This document shows positions 33,729 to 43,055 of a stretch of DNA of 64,000 nucleotides, piece after piece. The notes under the pieces are model-generated. The model was not told the DNA's origin. It made no database searches and saw nothing but the letters and a program-made list of their open reading frames with translations. Each line of letters opens with the position of its first letter. Position 1 is the first letter of the stretch. Position numbers and translations under genes: made by a program. The stretch is from Paenibacillus alkaliterrae (GTDB lineage Bacteria > Bacillota > Bacilli > Paenibacillales > Paenibacillaceae), in NCBI RefSeq assembly GCF_021532375.1, contig NZ_JAKGAP010000010.1:124001-188000 (forward strand). Direction: 5' to 3'.

Positions 33729-35444
33729 TCATTCTGACGTATCCATGTCCTCTCCTCGTCCGATTACTGACACGGCCTTTATCGCCTGATTGATCCGCTC
33801 CCGGGTATGAAGCAGCCAGCCCGGATCGGAAGGGTATGTCTTGAAGGTCAATCCATCCTTCAGATCCTCCTCCAGCAGCGCCATCGCCTTACTTCTGCCC
33901 GCCAGTGATTCAAACAATTCCAATGCGCGCAAATCCTGCAGCGCCTCGCGGAATACCTCCCAGCGAATCGAATCAATCGGTCCGTCCTGTCCGGGATAAA
34001 CGACGAACGGATCCCCGGAAGCAAAGGCGCAATCCGCGTCGGTTACCCGGAAAGGATCGATCGTCCGCGTCGCATATTGCGAGTACCAGAAATTATAGCC
34101 CCAGTGCAGAAACCCTTGAATGCCGAACTTATACAGCTGTACGCCCAATACCCGGTTTCGAGAAGACGGCATGCTGAAAAACCGGTTGGAAACCTCCCGG
34201 TGCTGACCGCAGCAATAGTAGGTCCATAAAGGCTCGACGCCGTTTTCGAGAAAGGGCTCGATATGATCGTTAGAGGGAATCGGGATCGGGACGAGGCCAT
34301 GCTCGTAAAATTCGTAATCCGAAAGCGCCTCCAGGAACGCGAAGTCGGATAAATGGCTTTTTAAAATATCGCTTGCCTGCTTATAGCTGTCCAGTTGATG
34401 CCCCGCCGGTTCATCCGAGACATGAAAATAAACTTGCTTCTCCAAGCCGCGGGAGCGGATAAAACGCACAAGTTCAGGAAGGAACTGGTCCAGAAATTGC
34501 CGATACGGCTCGCCTGCCGCTTCCGTTTCCCACCCGAAGATCCGTTTCTCCGCACCTTCCACAGTGGCAATGATCTTCGGCGCATGCTGCGCGCCCCATT
34601 GCGTGAACAGGTGGGAAAACTCAAAATACCGGATGCCCAGCTCCTTGCACATGGCAACCCAGCGCTCAAGCCTGCTGAAGTCGAAACGGTATTGATTATC
34701 GCCTGTTTGCTCCAAGCCGACTAACTGGACTGTCAGACGCTCCCCTCCCACAGCCGTATCGAGCGGCGGCGTAAAAAGAGGGGTTAGCAGCATATTAACT
34801 CCATGGTCTGCCGCATTGCGTATGTAACGATCAATGAGCTGCCAATGCTCCTCGCTAAATACCTCGCAGCCGTAATGTGTCGCAATGCAATCGCAATGAA
34901 ACCATTCCGTGTGAAGCAATTTTTGCTCAGGCAGCTCCGCCGGCATGACCTCCAGAGTGAAGCGTTCCTCGCCCAAGAGGTTCCCGGTTGCGTCGGAAAA
35001 CTGCAGATCGATCGTAAACAATGAGCTTGGGCCTATTATTGCGGAATCGAAGTCTGCCTTGGACGGCAGTGATACCGTGACCCATACCGAGCGCCATTGG
35101 CCGGGCACGGCACGCAGACCCTCCGAAAGCGGGTATAACGGATCCGGATATAAGCCCGGCGCCGTTCGCATATAACCGGAGTCCGGATTGTCGTAAACCG
35201 GCAGCTCCGAAGGCGATAACCCGACCGTCCGGATAGAAAGGTAGGGCAAGAGCGGGGAATCGGCCTTGATCTGGAGAGGCTTGATTAATTTAGAGGAACG
35301 GTAAGCGACCTGGAAAGAATAAGTCTCCTTCCAAAGCGCCGTTCCTTCGCGTACGGCGGAGTCTTGAAGCTCCGTATCGGCGAACACTTTACTCAGCGAG
35401 CTTATACAGCGTGTTTCGAAAATGGGAGGCAATTTTGTCACCAT
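33729..35444 (-). CDS. DUF4091 domain protein, glycosidase-like, function unknown
   Basis: This 571-residue protein has no signal peptide. The N-terminal ~180 residues are a beta-sandwich; the rest is TIM-barrel-like and ends with the conserved DUF4091 segment: FHVSDEPAG (a possible catalytic acid pair, about 345), WTYYCCGQHREVSNRFF, GFLHWGYNFWYSQY, FVVYPGQDGPIDSIRWEVFREALQDL. DUF4091 proteins occur in polysaccharide-use loci and are thought to be glycosidase related. ATG 35444 follows AGAGGAG. It is transcribed divergently from an AraC-type regulator, its likely activator, with a promoter at 35522-35550 (TTGTTG, 17 bases, TAGAAT). Confidence 0.85.
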   Translation of the reverse strand: MVTKLPPIFETRCISSLSKVFADTELQDSAVREGTALWKETYSFQVAYRSSKLIKPLQIKADSPLLPYLSIRTVGLSPSELPVYDNPDSGYMRTAPGLYPDPLYPLSEGLRAVPGQWRSVWVTVSLPSKADFDSAIIGPSSLFTIDLQFSDATGNLLGEERFTLEVMPAELPEQKLLHTEWFHCDCIATHYGCEVFSEEHWQLIDRYIRNAADHGVNMLLTPLFTPPLDTAVGGERLTVQLVGLEQTGDNQYRFDFSRLERWVAMCKELGIRYFEFSHLFTQWGAQHAPKIIATVEGAEKRIFGWETEAAGEPYRQFLDQFLPELVRFIRSRGLEKQVYFHVSDEPAGHQLDSYKQASDILKSHLSDFAFLEALSDYEFYEHGLVPIPIPSNDHIEPFLENGVEPLWTYYCCGQHREVSNRFFSMPSSRNRVLGVQLYKFGIQGFLHWGYNFWYSQYATRTIDPFRVTDADCAFASGDPFVVYPGQDGPIDSIRWEVFREALQDLRALELFESLAGRSKAMALLEEDLKDGLTFKTYPSDPGWLLHTRERINQAIKAVSVIGRGEDMDTSE

Positions 35445-35521
35445 GCCAACTCCTCTGTCGGTCGATTTCGTTTCCCGGACCGCAACAAGCGATTACATAG
35501 AAAACGATTGTTTATGGCTCC

Positions 35522-35550
35522 ATTCTAACAAAGCAAAAATACGTCAACAA
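35522..35550 (-). promoter_or_regulatory. Promoter of the DUF4091 gene
   Basis: Minus strand TTGTTG, 17 bases, TAGAAT. Just downstream (about 35500-35517) a symmetric AAACRATYGTTT-like segment could be an operator. It is not a good cre match (three mismatches). Confidence 0.6.
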
Positions 35551-35678
35551 TCTGAATTTGTTAGCCAAACTATTACGATATTGACCTCAAATGGATTCGG
35601 CATTTTCAAACATTCGCTTACGCTCCGCCTATTTATGATACAATTTACAATACAGGATTGATATAAGGAGGTATTCAA

Positions 35679-36545
35679 ATGAATCCCGGCGCTTTTGCGT
35701 TTCGGTATACCGAATCCATCCCCTATATGCTCCTCGACTCGATCGGCTGGCAGTCGACGAATTCAGAAAAATATGGGAATGACGGGCAAACCAGAACCGA
35801 TAACGGTCATGTGATCTTTCAGTATACGTTAAGCGGAGAAGGCAAGCTTGACCTCGACGGACGAACATACCCGTTGCGTGCGGGAACTGCTTTTCTGGTG
35901 AAAATTCCAAGCTCGCATCGCTACTACTACACCCATGAGGCTGGGGAGCCTTGGGAATTCATCTGGCTAAACGCCAAGGGTGAGGATGCGCTGCGAATGT
36001 GGGACCGAATCCTTGACAGGAGCGGCCACATTCTAACCCTTCAGCCCAAATCTTTGCCGATAGCCAGGTTCTGGGAGCTTTACAGAGCGATATCGGAGGA
36101 TCGTGAATCCGAGTCCTCCGCGCTCTCCTCCTTGCTTTATAACTTCTTGCTGTCGATGCTGGCTCCCGATGTCGCCTCCGCTCCGGATCTGGAGTCGCAC
36201 CCGCTGGTTCGCAAGGCCGAAAGCTTTATGAAAGAAAATTACGCGTTGAATCTTTCCTTGGAGGACATTGCTTCCCACTGCGGTATATCCCGGGCTTATC
36301 TTTGCCGTTTATTTCAGAAGCAGGAGCTGATTTCCCCTCTGGAATTTTTGCGCCGGCGAAGAATCGAGGCCGCCGTTACGATGCTGCGGAGCACGGCTGT
36401 AAGCGTTCAGGAGGTCGGAATGCTGTGCGGGTTCGATAGTCCAAGCTATTTCGGCAAGGTTTTCCGGCGATACCTTGGATTATCTCCGCGCGAATATCGA
36501 AGCCGTAAGATGGATTACCCGTTCAACACCGTTTTTCTGGAGTAG
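35679..36545 (+). CDS. AraC family transcriptional regulator
   Basis: This 288-residue regulator has an N-terminal cupin-like ligand domain (about 15-130; VIFQYTLSGEGKLDLDGRTYPL and FLVKIPSSHRYYY) and two C-terminal AraC-type HTH units (about 188-285; LSLEDIASHCGISRAYLCRLF and VGMLCGFDSPSYFGKVFRRYLGLSPREYR). There is no receiver domain, so it should sense a ligand directly. ATG 35679 follows AAGGAGG. It is divergent from the DUF4091 glycosidase-like gene, 234 bases away, and probably controls it in response to a sugar. Confidence 0.93.
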   Translation: MNPGAFAFRYTESIPYMLLDSIGWQSTNSEKYGNDGQTRTDNGHVIFQYTLSGEGKLDLDGRTYPLRAGTAFLVKIPSSHRYYYTHEAGEPWEFIWLNAKGEDALRMWDRILDRSGHILTLQPKSLPIARFWELYRAISEDRESESSALSSLLYNFLLSMLAPDVASAPDLESHPLVRKAESFMKENYALNLSLEDIASHCGISRAYLCRLFQKQELISPLEFLRRRRIEAAVTMLRSTAVSVQEVGMLCGFDSPSYFGKVFRRYLGLSPREYRSRKMDYPFNTVFLE

Positions 36546-36577
36546 AAGCTTCTGAATATGTATCGACAAATATGAAT

Positions 36578-36606
36578 TTGCCATAGTACTAAAAGACAGT
36601 TATAAT
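36578..36606 (+). promoter_or_regulatory. Sigma-A promoter of the SET-domain gene
   Basis: TTGCCA (36578-36583), 17 bases, TATAAT (36601-36606), 63 bases upstream of the ATG. Confidence 0.75.
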
Positions 36607-36669
36607 TATTAATTTAATCCTTAATCGAATGAGGATTTCCATAGACTAAAGAACGCGCAGGTGACTAAC

Positions 36670-37116
36670 ATGATTGAGATAAAGACTTCTAAGCTTAGCG
36701 ACGGTGAGTTCAATAGAGGGGTATTTGCGACACAGGATATAGCAAAAGGTGATCTTATCCATGAAGCACCGGTCATTCCTTACCCGAACGAACAACATGT
36801 TTTCATAGAGAAAACATTACTCGCAGATTACATGTTTGAGTATGGGGCTAACCACACGGCCCTCCTCTTAGGATATGGCATGCTGTTTAACCACTCCTAT
36901 ACGCCTAATGCCTTCTATGATATTAACTTTGACAACCACACGGTCGACTTCTTTGCTTACACGGATATCCATGCTGGGGAAGAAATACTAATCAACTACA
37001 ATGGCGAGGTCGATTGCGAGGATCCTCTTTGGTTTAATGAACAAAAGCTCGAAGGGGAAATCGAGTCCGCCGGCAACCAACCTCAATCGGAAACGGACAA
37101 CATGACCGAAAAGTAA
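36670..37116 (+). CDS. SET-domain protein (possible protein lysine methyltransferase)
   Basis: This 148-residue protein is almost entirely a SET domain: GVFATQDIAKGDLIHEAPVI near the N-terminus, the core LFNHSYTPNAFYD (matching the NHSxxPN S-adenosylmethionine-site motif), GEEILINYNG with the catalytic-type Tyr, then a charged C-terminal tail. In eukaryotes the domain methylates lysines; small bacterial versions are known but mostly of unstudied role. ATG 36670 follows AGGTGA; a GTG three codons up is also in frame. It stands alone between an AraC gene and an ABC-F gene and shares a bidirectional terminator with the latter. Confidence 0.88.
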   Translation: MIEIKTSKLSDGEFNRGVFATQDIAKGDLIHEAPVIPYPNEQHVFIEKTLLADYMFEYGANHTALLLGYGMLFNHSYTPNAFYDINFDNHTVDFFAYTDIHAGEEILINYNGEVDCEDPLWFNEQKLEGEIESAGNQPQSETDNMTEK

Positions 37117-37117
37117 A

Positions 37118-37174
37118 AAAAAAGGGGCTGACCCGAAAGTCATTTTAATATGACTAAGGGACAGCCCCTTTTTT
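37118..37174. terminator. Bidirectional terminator between the SET and ABC-F genes
   Basis: AAAAAAGGGGCTG (37118-37130) pairs with CAGCCCCTTTTTT (37162-37174), with a further inner pairing of AGTCAT and ATGACT. T-runs are present for transcription from either side. Confidence 0.85.
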
Positions 37175-37211
37175 CCTTTTATAAACTTCACACTGTCAAG
37201 CTTTGTCCAAT

Positions 37212-38768
37212 CTAAAACACCTTTGTCGTCCAAGATTCACAGTTCCAAGTATCCGTGACGACATCGCGATAAAATTCCGGTTCGTGGGAAATCAGCAAGA
37301 TGCTGCCTTTGTACGCCTTGAGTGCGCGCTTTAGCTCATCCTTAGCGTCCACATCCAGGTGGTTGGTCGGCTCATCAAGCACGAGCAGGTTCGTTTCGCT
37401 GTTGATCAGCTTGCAGAGGCGTACCTTCGCTTTCTCTCCGCCGCTAAGCACGGCAATTTTGCTCTCGATATGCTTGGTCGTGAGTCCGCACTTGGCCAGT
37501 GCCGCACGCACTTCGAACTGCGAATAGGAAGGGAATTCCTTCCATACCTCTTCAATGCATGTATTGTAATTCGTTTCCTTCATTTCCTGTTGAAAATAGC
37601 CGATATTCAAGTGTTCTCCGCGCTGAACCGTGCCGGAAAGAGCCTGAATCTCTCCTAAAATACTCCGCAGCAGCGTCGTTTTACCGATCCCGTTCGCACC
37701 CACAAGCGCGATCTTCTGCCCCCGCTCCATACGCAGGTCGAGCGGTCTGGATAACGGGCTGTCATAACCGATAACGAGATCCTTCGTCTCGAATATCAGC
37801 TTGCCGGAAGTTCTTCCATCCTTAAAGTTAAATTGCGGCTTCGGCTTTTCCTTAGCCAGCTCGATGACATCCATCTTGTCGAGCTTCTTTTGTCTGGACA
37901 TCGCCATGTTTCGCGTCGCGACACTCGCTTTGTTCCGGGCTACGAAATCCTTCAAATCGGCAATTTCCTGCTGCTGGCGCTTAAAGGCCGATTCAAGCTG
38001 CTGTTTTTTCATTTCGTGGACCTGCTGGAAGTACTCATAATCCCCGACATAACGGTTCAACTCCTGATTCTCCATATGATAGATCAGGTTAATGACGCTG
38101 TTAAGGAACGGAATGTCATGTGAAATGAGAATAAAGGCATTCTCATACTCCTGCAGGTAACGCTTCAACCACTCGATATGCTGCTCATCAAGATAGTTCG
38201 TAGGCTCGTCGAGAAGAAGAATGTCCGGCTTCTCAAGCAGCAGCTTCGCCAGCAATACCTTCGTCCGTTGTCCTCCGCTAAGATCGTTAACGTCCTTATC
38301 CAGTCCAATATCGGTAAGCCCCAGTCCGCGGGCGGTTTCTTCGATCTTGGCATCGATCAAATAAAAATCTTGACTTGTCAGCGCGTCCTGAATCGTTCCG
38401 ACATCCTCAAGCAGCTGCTCCAGCTCCTCCGGAGATACATCGCCCATCTTGCCATACATATCGTTCATCTCTTGTTCCATATCGAACAGATATTGGAAGG
38501 CTCCCTTAAGAACATCGCGGATCGTTAACCCTTTGTTAAGCACCGCATGCTGATCAAGGTAGCCGACGCGCATGCGCTTGGACCATTCAACCTTGCCGTC
38601 ATCCGGCTGGAGTTTGCCCGTAATAATGTTCATGAAGGTGGACTTGCCCTCGCCGTTGGCGCCGATAAGTCCAATGTGCTCGCCTTTAAGCAGGCGGAAG
38701 GATACGTCATTGAAGATCGCGCGATCTCCGAACCCGTGACTTAGTCGTTCTACGTTTAATATGCTCAT
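37212..38768 (-). CDS. ABC-F family ATPase (YkpA/YbiT-like)
   Basis: This 518-residue soluble protein has two ATPase domains and no membrane segments. Walker A motifs are GANGEGKST (about 38) and GANGIGKTT (about 330), signatures LSGGQRTKV and LSGGEKAKVR, Walker B LLLDEPTNYLDE and LVLDEPTNHLDV. Between them is a charged interdomain linker (about 245-300) of the kind that reaches the ribosome peptidyl-transferase site in ABC-F proteins. ATG 38768 follows AAGGTG; GTG three codons up is possible. It is likely a translation-related factor; antibiotic resistance cannot be claimed from sequence. It has its own promoter at 38807-38835. Confidence 0.92.
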   Translation of the reverse strand: MSILNVERLSHGFGDRAIFNDVSFRLLKGEHIGLIGANGEGKSTFMNIITGKLQPDDGKVEWSKRMRVGYLDQHAVLNKGLTIRDVLKGAFQYLFDMEQEMNDMYGKMGDVSPEELEQLLEDVGTIQDALTSQDFYLIDAKIEETARGLGLTDIGLDKDVNDLSGGQRTKVLLAKLLLEKPDILLLDEPTNYLDEQHIEWLKRYLQEYENAFILISHDIPFLNSVINLIYHMENQELNRYVGDYEYFQQVHEMKKQQLESAFKRQQQEIADLKDFVARNKASVATRNMAMSRQKKLDKMDVIELAKEKPKPQFNFKDGRTSGKLIFETKDLVIGYDSPLSRPLDLRMERGQKIALVGANGIGKTTLLRSILGEIQALSGTVQRGEHLNIGYFQQEMKETNYNTCIEEVWKEFPSYSQFEVRAALAKCGLTTKHIESKIAVLSGGEKAKVRLCKLINSETNLLVLDEPTNHLDVDAKDELKRALKAYKGSILLISHEPEFYRDVVTDTWNCESWTTKVF

Positions 38769-38806
38769 GAATGACACCTTTTCTGTTTAAACTTTTTTCT
38801 CGTTTA

Positions 38807-38835
38807 ATTATAGCGATAAGGGGCTAACAACTCAA
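38807..38835 (-). promoter_or_regulatory. Sigma-A promoter of the ABC-F gene
   Basis: Minus strand TTGAGT, 17 bases, TATAAT, 39 bases upstream of the ATG. Confidence 0.7.
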
Positions 38836-38853
38836 TGATGGATTCGGGCTCCC

Positions 38854-41800
38854 TTACATATTCCTGCGGTATTGTCCCCCCACCTCGAATAAAACATTTG
38901 TGATCTGTCCAAGCGATGCCCATTTAACCGTTTCCATCAGCTCTTCAAAAATATTTCCGTTTGCCAAAGCAGCCTGTTTCAGTCGTTCGAGCGCTGCGGG
39001 GCATTCATTTTGGTTCTGGAGCTGGAACGCTTGGAGATTCGCAATCTGGGTTTGCTTCTCCTCTTCCGTCGATCGGGCCAATTCGATCTCATAAGCCGTT
39101 TCATCTGCATTCGGATTAATGAAGGTGTTCACGCCGATGATTGGCAATTGCCCCGTATGCTTCTTATGTTCATAAAGGAGTGATTCCTCTTGGATTTTTC
39201 CGCGCTGGTACTGGGTTTCCATCGCCCCGAGCACTCCCCCGCGATCGTGGATCCGCTGAAATTCATTGAGGACCGCTTCTTCAACGAGATCGGTTAGCTC
39301 ATCTATAATAAAGGATCCTTGCAGCGGGTTTTCGTTTTTCGCGAGGCCCAGCTCCTTATTGATAATCATTTGGATCGCCATAGCCCGCCGAACCGAATTT
39401 TCCGTCGGCGTCGTGACCGCTTCATCATAGGCGTTCGTATGCAAGGAGTTACAGTTGTCATAAATCGCAATCAGCGCTTGCAAAGTGGTGCGGATATCAT
39501 TGAAATCCATCTCTTGTGCATGGAGGGAGCGGCCGGAGGTTTGAATATGGTACTTCAGCTTTTGACTGCGCTCATTTCCCTTGTATTTATGTTTCATGAC
39601 GGTCGACCAAATCCGGCGCGCCACACGGCCCATGACGGTATACTCGGCATCTAAACCATTGCTGAAGAAAAAAGAGAGATTTGGAGCAAAATTATCGATA
39701 TCCATACCGCGGCTTAAATAGTATTCCACATAAGTAAATCCGTTCGCCAGCGTAAACGCCAATTGGGAAATCGGATTGGCGCCCGCTTCGGCAATATGAT
39801 AGCCGCTGATGCTCACGGAATAGTAGTTACGCACCTTATGATCGATGAAGTACTGCCCTACATCGCCCATCATTTTCAAAGCAAACTCGGTAGAGAAGAT
39901 GCATGTGTTTTGTCCTTGGTCCTCTTTCAATATATCTGCCTGAACGGTACCGCGCACCGTTTGCAGCGTATAATCCTTGATGCTTTCGTATTCCTCCTGG
40001 CTCGGCTGCCTTTCGTTCTTTACCGCAAACCTTTCAACCTGCTGATGGATGGCGGTGTTCATATACATCGCCAAAATAATCGGTGCCGGTCCATTGATCG
40101 TCATCGAAACACTGGCGGAAGGATGGCATAAATCAAAACCGTCAAACAATTTCTTCATATCATCCAACGTGCATACACTCACACCGCTGTTCCCGATTTT
40201 CCCGTAGATGTCGGGACGGTAATCGGGGTCCTGACCGTACAGAGTAACGCTGTCAAAGGCGGTCGATAATCGCTTGGCCTCTTCATTTTGGCATAAATAA
40301 TGAAACCGGCGGTTGGTGCGCTCAGGAGTTCCCTCTCCAGCAAATTGGCGCTTCGGATCTTCATTCGCCCGTTTAAACGGGAATACGCCCGCTGTATAAG
40401 GAAAGTAACCGGGCAGATTTTCAGCAAGAAGCCAGCGCACAATTTCCCCCTCATCTTCCCACTTAGGCAGGCTGACTCTCGGAATCCTATTGCCGGACAG
40501 CGATTCCGTATATAAATCCGTGCATATTTCCTTGCCGCGAACTTGGGTGACCAGTTGGTCCTGCTTATAGGCTTCTCGGATCCCCGGCCACTCTTCCAAC
40601 ATTTTCTTGCATTCCGGATGGAGCTTGGATTCGTTAATCGCCAGCATTTCGTCCAACTTTGCCGCAAAATGTTGCGCCTCTGCCTCCGTCATGATCCGCC
40701 CCTGATCGGATTCTATCATTTGTTTGGTTCCCTTTAACTGGGACAGCTTTCGAGTAACCGCAACCTGTTCTTTCATAAACTTCTTATATTGCCGGACGGT
40801 TTGTATGATTTCTCCCAAGTACCCGATTCGGTCCTGTGAAATAATGTTGTTTTTCTTCATTACTCTTTGCATGCTGTCATCGTATGAGGAAGGCCACGCG
40901 CCTCCGGTTTTCTTCTCCACAATCTTCATTAGGCTCGCAAACAGGACGTCTGTTCCCGGGTCGTTGAATTGACTGGCAATCGTCCCGTATACAGGCAGCT
41001 CCTCGTCCGGAACCTCGAACAGCTGGCGGCTGCGCTTGTATTGCTTTCGTACATCCCTCAGAGCATCCTCGGATCCTCTTCGTTCAAACTTATTGATGAC
41101 GATGATATCCGCAAAATCGATCATATCGATTTTTTCCAGCTGGGTCGCTGCCCCGAATTCGCTCGTCATAACGTACATCGCTACATCGCATAGCTCGACG
41201 ATTCTGGAGTCGCCTTGTCCGATCCCGCTTGTTTCAACAATGACAAAATCGTAACCGGCCGCTTTGACGATATCGACAGCTTCTTTTGTGGCATCGCTTA
41301 GCTCGGATTTGGAGCCCCGGGTCGCCATGCTGCGCAGGTACACGCGGGAGTTATTTATCGCGTTCATCCGGATACGGTCCCCAAGCAGCGCCCCTCCTGT
41401 CTTCATCTTGGAAGGATCGACGGAAATGACAGCAACGCAGCGATCCGGGAATTGATTAAGAAAACGGCGCACCAATTCATCCGTCAACGAGCTTTTGCCC
41501 GCTCCGCCCGTGCCCGTCACTCCCAAAACGGGAATGGCCGGCGCATCCGGTTTCAATAGCTTCAAGGCAGCGCTAACGGTTCCATCAACGCCTCCTTTCG
41601 TTACAGCTTCCTCCGCAAGCGTAATCAATTTCGCAATGGAGCCCCAGTTTTTGGCCTGTAATCCGGCCAACTCCCGATCTAACTGCTTAGGTGTCGGAAA
41701 ATCGGATCTTCGAATCATCTCGTTGATCATGCCCTGCAATCCCAGCTCGCGGCCATCGTCCGGGGAAAAGATTTTGGCGATGCCGTAACCGCTCAATTCC

Positions 41801-42141
41801 TTGATCTCGGCAGGGACAATTACGCCTCCCCCGCCGGCAAAGATATGAATATGGCCCGCTCCCTCCTTTTGAAGCAAGTCATACATGTATTTCAAATACT
41901 CGACATGGCCGCCCTGGTACGTGCTAACGGCAATTCCCTGCACATCCTCTTGAATCGCCGCATTCACCACCTCTTCGACAGACCGGTTATGTCCAAGGTG
42001 AATGACTTCCACGCCTGAGGCTTGAAGAATCCGTCTCACAATATTAATAGAAGCATCATGACCATCGTATAGGGCAGCGGCCGTAACAAAACGCACATGA
42101 CATGCCGGTCGGTAAGCCTGCGTTTCCAACGCGCATTCCAC
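38854..42141 (-). CDS. icmF: Fused isobutyryl-CoA mutase IcmF (B12 domain, G-protein chaperone, mutase)
   Basis: This 1095-residue protein interconverts isobutyryl-CoA and n-butyryl-CoA using adenosylcobalamin. Domains in order: B12 binding (about 15-145, with the lower-ligand motif [12 protein letters not shown]), a MeaB-like GTPase (about 200-440; P-loop [12 protein letters not shown] near 207-218, NKFERRG base-specificity motif), and the methylmalonyl-CoA-mutase-like barrel (about 560-1095; [74 protein letters not shown]). The start is GTG 42141, five bases after AAGGA. The gene stands alone; no B12 riboswitch was seen in the 188 bases upstream. Neighbours do not explain its role, which may be branched-chain fatty acid or valine metabolism. 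Confidence 0.95.
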   Translation of the reverse strand: MECALETQAYRPACHVRFVTAAALYDGHDASINIVRRILQASGVEVIHLGHNRSVEEVVNAAIQEDVQGIAVSTYQGGHVEYLKYMYDLLQKEGAGHIHIFAGGGGVIVPAEIKELSGYGIAKIFSPDDGRELGLQGMINEMIRRSDFPTPKQLDRELAGLQAKNWGSIAKLITLAEEAVTKGGVDGTVSAALKLLKPDAPAIPVLGVTGTGGAGKSSLTDELVRRFLNQFPDRCVAVISVDPSKMKTGGALLGDRIRMNAINNSRVYLRSMATRGSKSELSDATKEAVDIVKAAGYDFVIVETSGIGQGDSRIVELCDVAMYVMTSEFGAATQLEKIDMIDFADIIVINKFERRGSEDALRDVRKQYKRSRQLFEVPDEELPVYGTIASQFNDPGTDVLFASLMKIVEKKTGGAWPSSYDDSMQRVMKKNNIISQDRIGYLGEIIQTVRQYKKFMKEQVAVTRKLSQLKGTKQMIESDQGRIMTEAEAQHFAAKLDEMLAINESKLHPECKKMLEEWPGIREAYKQDQLVTQVRGKEICTDLYTESLSGNRIPRVSLPKWEDEGEIVRWLLAENLPGYFPYTAGVFPFKRANEDPKRQFAGEGTPERTNRRFHYLCQNEEAKRLSTAFDSVTLYGQDPDYRPDIYGKIGNSGVSVCTLDDMKKLFDGFDLCHPSASVSMTINGPAPIILAMYMNTAIHQQVERFAVKNERQPSQEEYESIKDYTLQTVRGTVQADILKEDQGQNTCIFSTEFALKMMGDVGQYFIDHKVRNYYSVSISGYHIAEAGANPISQLAFTLANGFTYVEYYLSRGMDIDNFAPNLSFFFSNGLDAEYTVMGRVARRIWSTVMKHKYKGNERSQKLKYHIQTSGRSLHAQEMDFNDIRTTLQALIAIYDNCNSLHTNAYDEAVTTPTENSVRRAMAIQMIINKELGLAKNENPLQGSFIIDELTDLVEEAVLNEFQRIHDRGGVLGAMETQYQRGKIQEESLLYEHKKHTGQLPIIGVNTFINPNADETAYEIELARSTEEEKQTQIANLQAFQLQNQNECPAALERLKQAALANGNIFEELMETVKWASLGQITNVLFEVGGQYRRNM

Positions 42142-42279
42142 CTTTATCCTTAGTCTTTTTGACGCAGCGTTGCCTGTATGCTTCTGATCCGGTTTATTTC
42201 GGTTTCATCTCTTTTCTTATCTCTACGTCCTCTGCCGGGGGAATATGTTCACTGCAGGAATAGTTAATCAACATGGCGA

Positions 42280-42311
42280 AAGACTCCTTCTGCAAAGCTA
42301 GAAGGAGTCTT
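42280..42311 (-). terminator. Hairpin after the GntR gene
   Basis: AAGACTCCTTCT / AGAAGGAGTCTT, 12-bp perfect arms with an 8-nt loop, lies 19 bases past the GntR stop. The remaining 42142-42272 region before IcmF holds only a possible promoter (TTGATT, 18 bases, CATATT on the minus strand). Confidence 0.75.
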
Positions 42312-42329
42312 CGGCCTGACTATTGTTTT

Positions 42330-43055
42330 TTACACATCATAGTTTACGATATACGTCTGCATCTCCGTATTGTAATACCCTACGCTGAATTCGATAATCT
42401 CCCCGGTTTCATCATAAGAATAACGGGATCGCTTAAGCAGCGGTGTCTTCTCATCGACGCGTAATATGCTCTCCACTGAAGACGGGGCAAAGGCGACCGC
42501 GAACCGGTCCCGAAAATTGGCCAAAGAAATTTGCCGCTCTTCAAACATGCCGTACAAGGATTGGGCGTTCAAATCGGTCAGCTCTATATCTCCCCTCCGC
42601 ATAGTTAAATAATGCGTGTAATGGATATAAGGCGCGTCATTAAGCAGATAGAGACGCTCTAAGCGAAGACACTGCTCTCCGAATAATCGATAAGGCTCCG
42701 TACCTTCTTCGTTAACGACTGCTTCCATGCGCAGCAATTGCTTTTGGATCCGATGACCTTCCTCGACTAAAATTTCCGTAAATCGTTTCCACGTCGAAAG
42801 CTTGGAGGCGGACGTATTTCGAATCACCTTTGTTCCTTTGCCGCTGTTTGTCTCCAGGTAACCTTCTTGAACGAGCTCCTTAATCGCATTGCGGACTGTA
42901 ATCTTGCTGACCTCGAATTCCGTTTCCAATTGAGGCTCTGAAGGAATGTTGGTCTCGATGGGATAAACCCCGTGCAGGATCCGGTCCTTTATTATATTTT
43001 TAATTTGCAAATATAGAGGTCTCTTCTTGCGGGATAAGATCACTGCGGCATTCAC
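42330..43055 (-). CDS. GntR family transcriptional regulator (HutC/UTRA type)
   Basis: This 241-residue regulator has an N-terminal winged helix (about 12-78; SEPQLETEFEVSKITVRNAIKELVQEGYL) and a C-terminal UTRA ligand-binding domain (about 95-238; ERLYLLNDAPYIHYTHYL, RSRYSYDETGEIIEFSVGYY). Start GTG 43055 overlaps the kinase stop codon by one base. It is the last gene of the amino-sugar-acid operon and probably represses it, binding the 12-bp palindrome at 47115-47126 in the operon promoter and letting go when the sugar acid or its phosphate is present. Confidence 0.92.
   Translation of the reverse strand: MNAAVILSRKKRPLYLQIKNIIKDRILHGVYPIETNIPSEPQLETEFEVSKITVRNAIKELVQEGYLETNSGKGTKVIRNTSASKLSTWKRFTEILVEEGHRIQKQLLRMEAVVNEEGTEPYRLFGEQCLRLERLYLLNDAPYIHYTHYLTMRRGDIELTDLNAQSLYGMFEERQISLANFRDRFAVAFAPSSVESILRVDEKTPLLKRSRYSYDETGEIIEFSVGYYNTEMQTYIVNYDV

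Noticed and set aside
35497..35518. cre site downstream of the DUF4091 promoter
   Set aside because: Best alignment has three mismatches at fixed positions; the symmetric segment is more likely an operator for another regulator.
37212..38768. Antibiotic resistance ABC-F protein
   Set aside because: The linker and overall pattern are closer to the YkpA/YbiT housekeeping type; resistance cannot be inferred from sequence alone.
42142..42272. Cobalamin riboswitch upstream of icmF
   Set aside because: No B12-box-like GCCACTG motif or extended structured leader was seen; only a possible promoter.
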